A stretch of 7,177 nt of DNA, taken from assembly GCA_902803455.1 (NCBI GenBank), contig CADCQC010000247.1, positions 1 through 7,177 on the forward strand. Direction: 5' to 3'. Position 1 is the stretch's first letter. The number at the start of each line of letters is the position of its first letter. Under the pieces are notes generated by a model. That model saw only the letters and a program-made list of their open reading frames with translations. It was not told the origin of the DNA and did no database searches. Both the position numbers and the translations under genes were made by a program. The DNA is from an uncultured Prevotellaceae bacterium (GTDB lineage: Bacteria; Bacteroidota; Bacteroidia; Bacteroidales; Bacteroidaceae). Below, in pieces: positions 6,358 through 7,177 of the stretch.

Positions 6358-7020
6358 ATGACTATAATCGGTATCGCAGGAGGAACAGGGTCGGGAAAGA
6401 CGACCGTCGTGAGAAAAATTGTCCAGGCATTGCCACCTCATTATGTGGCTGTCGTGCCTCTTGATTCTTATTACAATGACACTTCGGACCTCACGCCCGA
6501 GCAGCGGAGGATGATCAATTTCGACCATCCTGATGCGTTTGACTGGAAACTGCTCATCAAACAGATCAACCAGTTGCGCAAGGGAAAAGCGATTGAGCAA
6601 CCCACCTATTCTTATATTGAGTCCAACCGGCAGAAAGAGACCGTGCATGTGGAACCCAAACCCGTGATCATCATCGAGGGTATCATGACGCTCATCGACC
6701 CGAGACTGCGTGACCTGATGGACCTGAAGATCTTCGTCGACACCGACAGCGACGAGCGGCTCATCCGCAACATCACCCGCGACGTGGTGGAGCGTGGGCG
6801 CACCGTCGACATGGTCATCACCCGCTATCTCGATGTGCTCAAACCCATGCATGAGCAGTTCATCGAACCGACCAAGAAATATGCCGACATCATCATCCCT
6901 CAGGGAGGTGAGAACCTCAAAGGTATTGCCATCCTCTGCAAATATATCGAGACCCTCGTGCCCGAGGCTTTTCCTAAGAAAGAGGAAGAGGATGGGGATG
7001 AGCAGAAAGAAGAGGAATAG
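6358..7020 (+). CDS. udk: Uridine kinase (pyrimidine ribonucleoside kinase)
   Basis: The 220-residue enzyme phosphorylates uridine and cytidine to UMP and CMP in pyrimidine salvage in the cytoplasm. Visible motifs are the Walker A loop GGTGSGKT at 8-15, PLDSYY at 34-39 with the catalytic Asp region, NFDHPDAFD at 54-62 and PTYSY at 82-86 in the nucleoside site, IIIEGI at 104-109, and the lid RDVVERGR at 141-148. All key residues are present. The length is close to the usual 205-215 residues. The last 15 residues are almost all Lys, Glu and Asp (KKEEEDGDEQKEEE), an acidic tail beyond the fold. It starts 19 bases after the glycosylase-like gene in an A-rich, Shine-Dalgarno-poor gap, consistent with co-transcription. 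A large palindrome follows its stop by about 20 bases. Confidence 0.95.
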   Translation: MTIIGIAGGTGSGKTTVVRKIVQALPPHYVAVVPLDSYYNDTSDLTPEQRRMINFDHPDAFDWKLLIKQINQLRKGKAIEQPTYSYIESNRQKETVHVEPKPVIIIEGIMTLIDPRLRDLMDLKIFVDTDSDERLIRNITRDVVERGRTVDMVITRYLDVLKPMHEQFIEPTKKYADIIIPQGGENLKGIAILCKYIETLVPEAFPKKEEEDGDEQKEEE

Positions 7021-7041
7021 AAAGAGGCTATTTTTCTTTCA

Positions 7042-7112
7042 GAATCAGGGGACAGGTATTTGATTTTAAATTTTTTACTAAAAATACAATCAAATACCTG
7101 TCCCCCTGATTC
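7042..7112. repeat. Large imperfect palindrome with GGGGACAGG core (REP-like element; possible terminator)
   Basis: The left arm 7042-7065 (GAATCAGGGGACAGG then TATTTGATT) is repeated inverted at 7088-7112 with a single extra G:C base, so the stem is 24 pairs with one bulge. The 22-base spacer can fold further: ATTTTT at 7070-7075 pairs with AAAAAT at 7080-7085 around a TACT loop. No T-run follows the right arm, so it is not a standard intrinsic terminator, although so strong a stem just after udk could still stop transcription or protect the mRNA end. The GGGGACAGG core recalls dispersed palindromes near REP-associated tyrosine transposases; that link is from memory and untested. No transposase is present. 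The following 65 bases are AT-rich with no gene visible. Confidence 0.8.
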
Positions 7113-7177
7113 CCTCATCTATGTGCTTGATGCTCATAGGTGGATAAAAAAATAAAATAAAAAAGGCTGAAAAAGAA

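Noticed and set aside
5715..6852. Two minus-strand open frames of over 200 codons opposite the glycosylase-like and udk genes
   Set aside because: Both lie antisense to genes with clear family motifs, and their translations are His/Val/Gly-rich without recognisable domains.
6900..7118. A 72-codon minus-strand frame reading through the palindrome
   Set aside because: It exists only because the palindrome and the antisense of udk happen to be open. Half of it is the inverted repeat, and it has no supporting motif.
7119..7139. Small inverted repeat CTATG...CATAG downstream of the large palindrome
   Set aside because: The stem is only five pairs plus two after a mismatch, with no T-run, which is within chance expectation for AT-rich DNA.
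1..7177. Search for CRISPR arrays, tRNA or rRNA genes and insertion sequences
   Set aside because: No regularly spaced short repeats, no tRNA-like cloverleaf or rRNA stretch, and no transposase reading frame were seen. Apart from the lipoprotein modules, the only repeated structure is the 7042-7112 palindrome.

Overview
The window looks like chromosomal DNA from the order Bacteroidales, most likely Prevotella or a close relative. The evidence is a TonB-dependent outer-membrane receptor of Bacteroidetes type, a DUF5689-type lipoprotein, AT-rich promoter regions carrying TTTG-type -7 elements instead of sigma-70 boxes, and mostly weak or absent Shine-Dalgarno sequences. The genus is inferred from general protein style, not from a marker gene.

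Minus-strand block (4499 down to 1). Three genes run leftwards with gaps of 4 and 37 bases, so they probably form one operon. They encode an 849-residue TonB-dependent receptor with a short plug and no carboxypeptidase-like N-terminal domain, a DUF5689-type lipoprotein with OB-fold character, and a lipoprotein built from repeated OB-fold-like units that runs off the left edge of the window. There is no SusD gene, and the two lipoproteins sit where SusD would be expected.

Divergent control region (4500-4698). This AT-rich stretch carries an A10 tract and one candidate Bacteroidetes promoter facing each way. The rightward leader has a small GC-rich hairpin-forming patch.

Plus-strand block (4699-7020). 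Three tightly packed genes encode an exported endonuclease/exonuclease/phosphatase (EEP) family enzyme, a cytoplasmic uracil/hypoxanthine-DNA-glycosylase-like protein whose start overlaps the previous stop (TGATG), and uridine kinase (udk).

End (7021-7177). Just after udk lies a large imperfect palindrome with two arms of about 24-25 bases containing a GGGGACAGG-type core. It resembles REP-like or other miniature dispersed palindromes more than an ordinary terminator. The remaining 65 bases are AT-rich and contain no gene I can support.

Working idea (inference). The divergent pair TonB receptor plus OB-fold lipoproteins, and exported EEP hydrolase, could be a surface system that binds, imports and cleaves a nucleic acid or another phosphodiester substrate. 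The uridine kinase next door could feed pyrimidine salvage. The sequence shows the parts and their arrangement but not the substrate.
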